Below are positions 7,222 through 7,249 of a DNA stretch of 7,249 nt, piece after piece; position 1 is the stretch's first letter, and each line of letters begins with the position of its first letter. Under the pieces are notes generated by a model. It was not told the DNA's origin, ran no database searches, and worked only from the letters and a program-made list of their open reading frames with translations. This DNA comes from Planctomycetota bacterium (GTDB lineage Bacteria > Planctomycetota > Planctomycetia > Planctomycetales > Planctomycetaceae): the NCBI GenBank assembly GCA_026692825.1, contig JAPLOC010000230.1:4543-11791 (forward strand), given 5' to 3'. The translations under genes and the position numbers were made by a program.

Positions 7222-7249
7222 CGTTCTTCCGAAGTCCATCTGTCATCAG

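Larger units (their letters stand above)
6727..7249. other. Gene-free region upstream of the giant gene
   Basis: No open frame here has a convincing start, codon pattern or recognisable protein; a 102-codon minus-strand frame at 7142-6834 spans repeats and AT-rich DNA and looks non-coding. The region contains a C/A-rich leader next to the ATG, two palindromic repeat elements, an AT-richer stretch at about 6990-7170 and one promoter-like sequence. No tRNA, rRNA or known small RNA was recognised. Confidence 0.6.

Overview
The window looks like chromosomal DNA of a planctomycete. The evidence is a basic, Arg-rich N-terminus ending in LESRVLLAA (the LEPR-XLL export-type motif typical of giant planctomycetal surface proteins), a G+C-rich composition, and two short palindromic intergenic repeats of a kind I associate with planctomycetes and relatives. 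Genus cannot be fixed from the window.

Layout: nearly everything from base 6726 down to base 1 is one giant minus-strand gene for a modular, secreted, cysteine-free surface protein. It reads leftward and runs off the left edge. From the N-terminus it contains: the LEPR-XLL segment; a beta-solenoid-like region with three copies of a GGRQI-type repeat (two lie in a ~136-residue period sharing LQTDYTYNTTLTT); several bacterial Ig-like domains, some with DLAGN motifs; a carbohydrate-binding-like module ending in GIEVDHLQFG; two more Ig-like domains; a CARDB domain; four Calx-beta-like repeats; a second CARDB domain; a carboxypeptidase-regulatory-like domain; and further beta-sandwich modules at the left edge.

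The main anomaly is one in-frame amber codon (TAG, 4860-4858) inside an Ig-like domain. It formally splits the gene into a 622-codon 5' part and a 3' part of at least 1,619 codons. The same frame stays open to base 1, and the interrupted domain resumes right after the stop in the place where a Tyr would fit. This is a nonsense change, a sequence error, or a read-through site; it does not look like a boundary between two genes.

Bases 6727-7249 hold no gene I can support. They contain a C/A-rich leader without a Shine-Dalgarno sequence, a G-quadruplex-type motif on the opposite strand, two kinds of palindromic repeat, and one promoter-like sequence pointing at the giant gene. Long plus-strand open frames are antisense shadows of the giant gene. 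I see no CRISPR array, RNA gene, transposase, defence system or metabolic operon.
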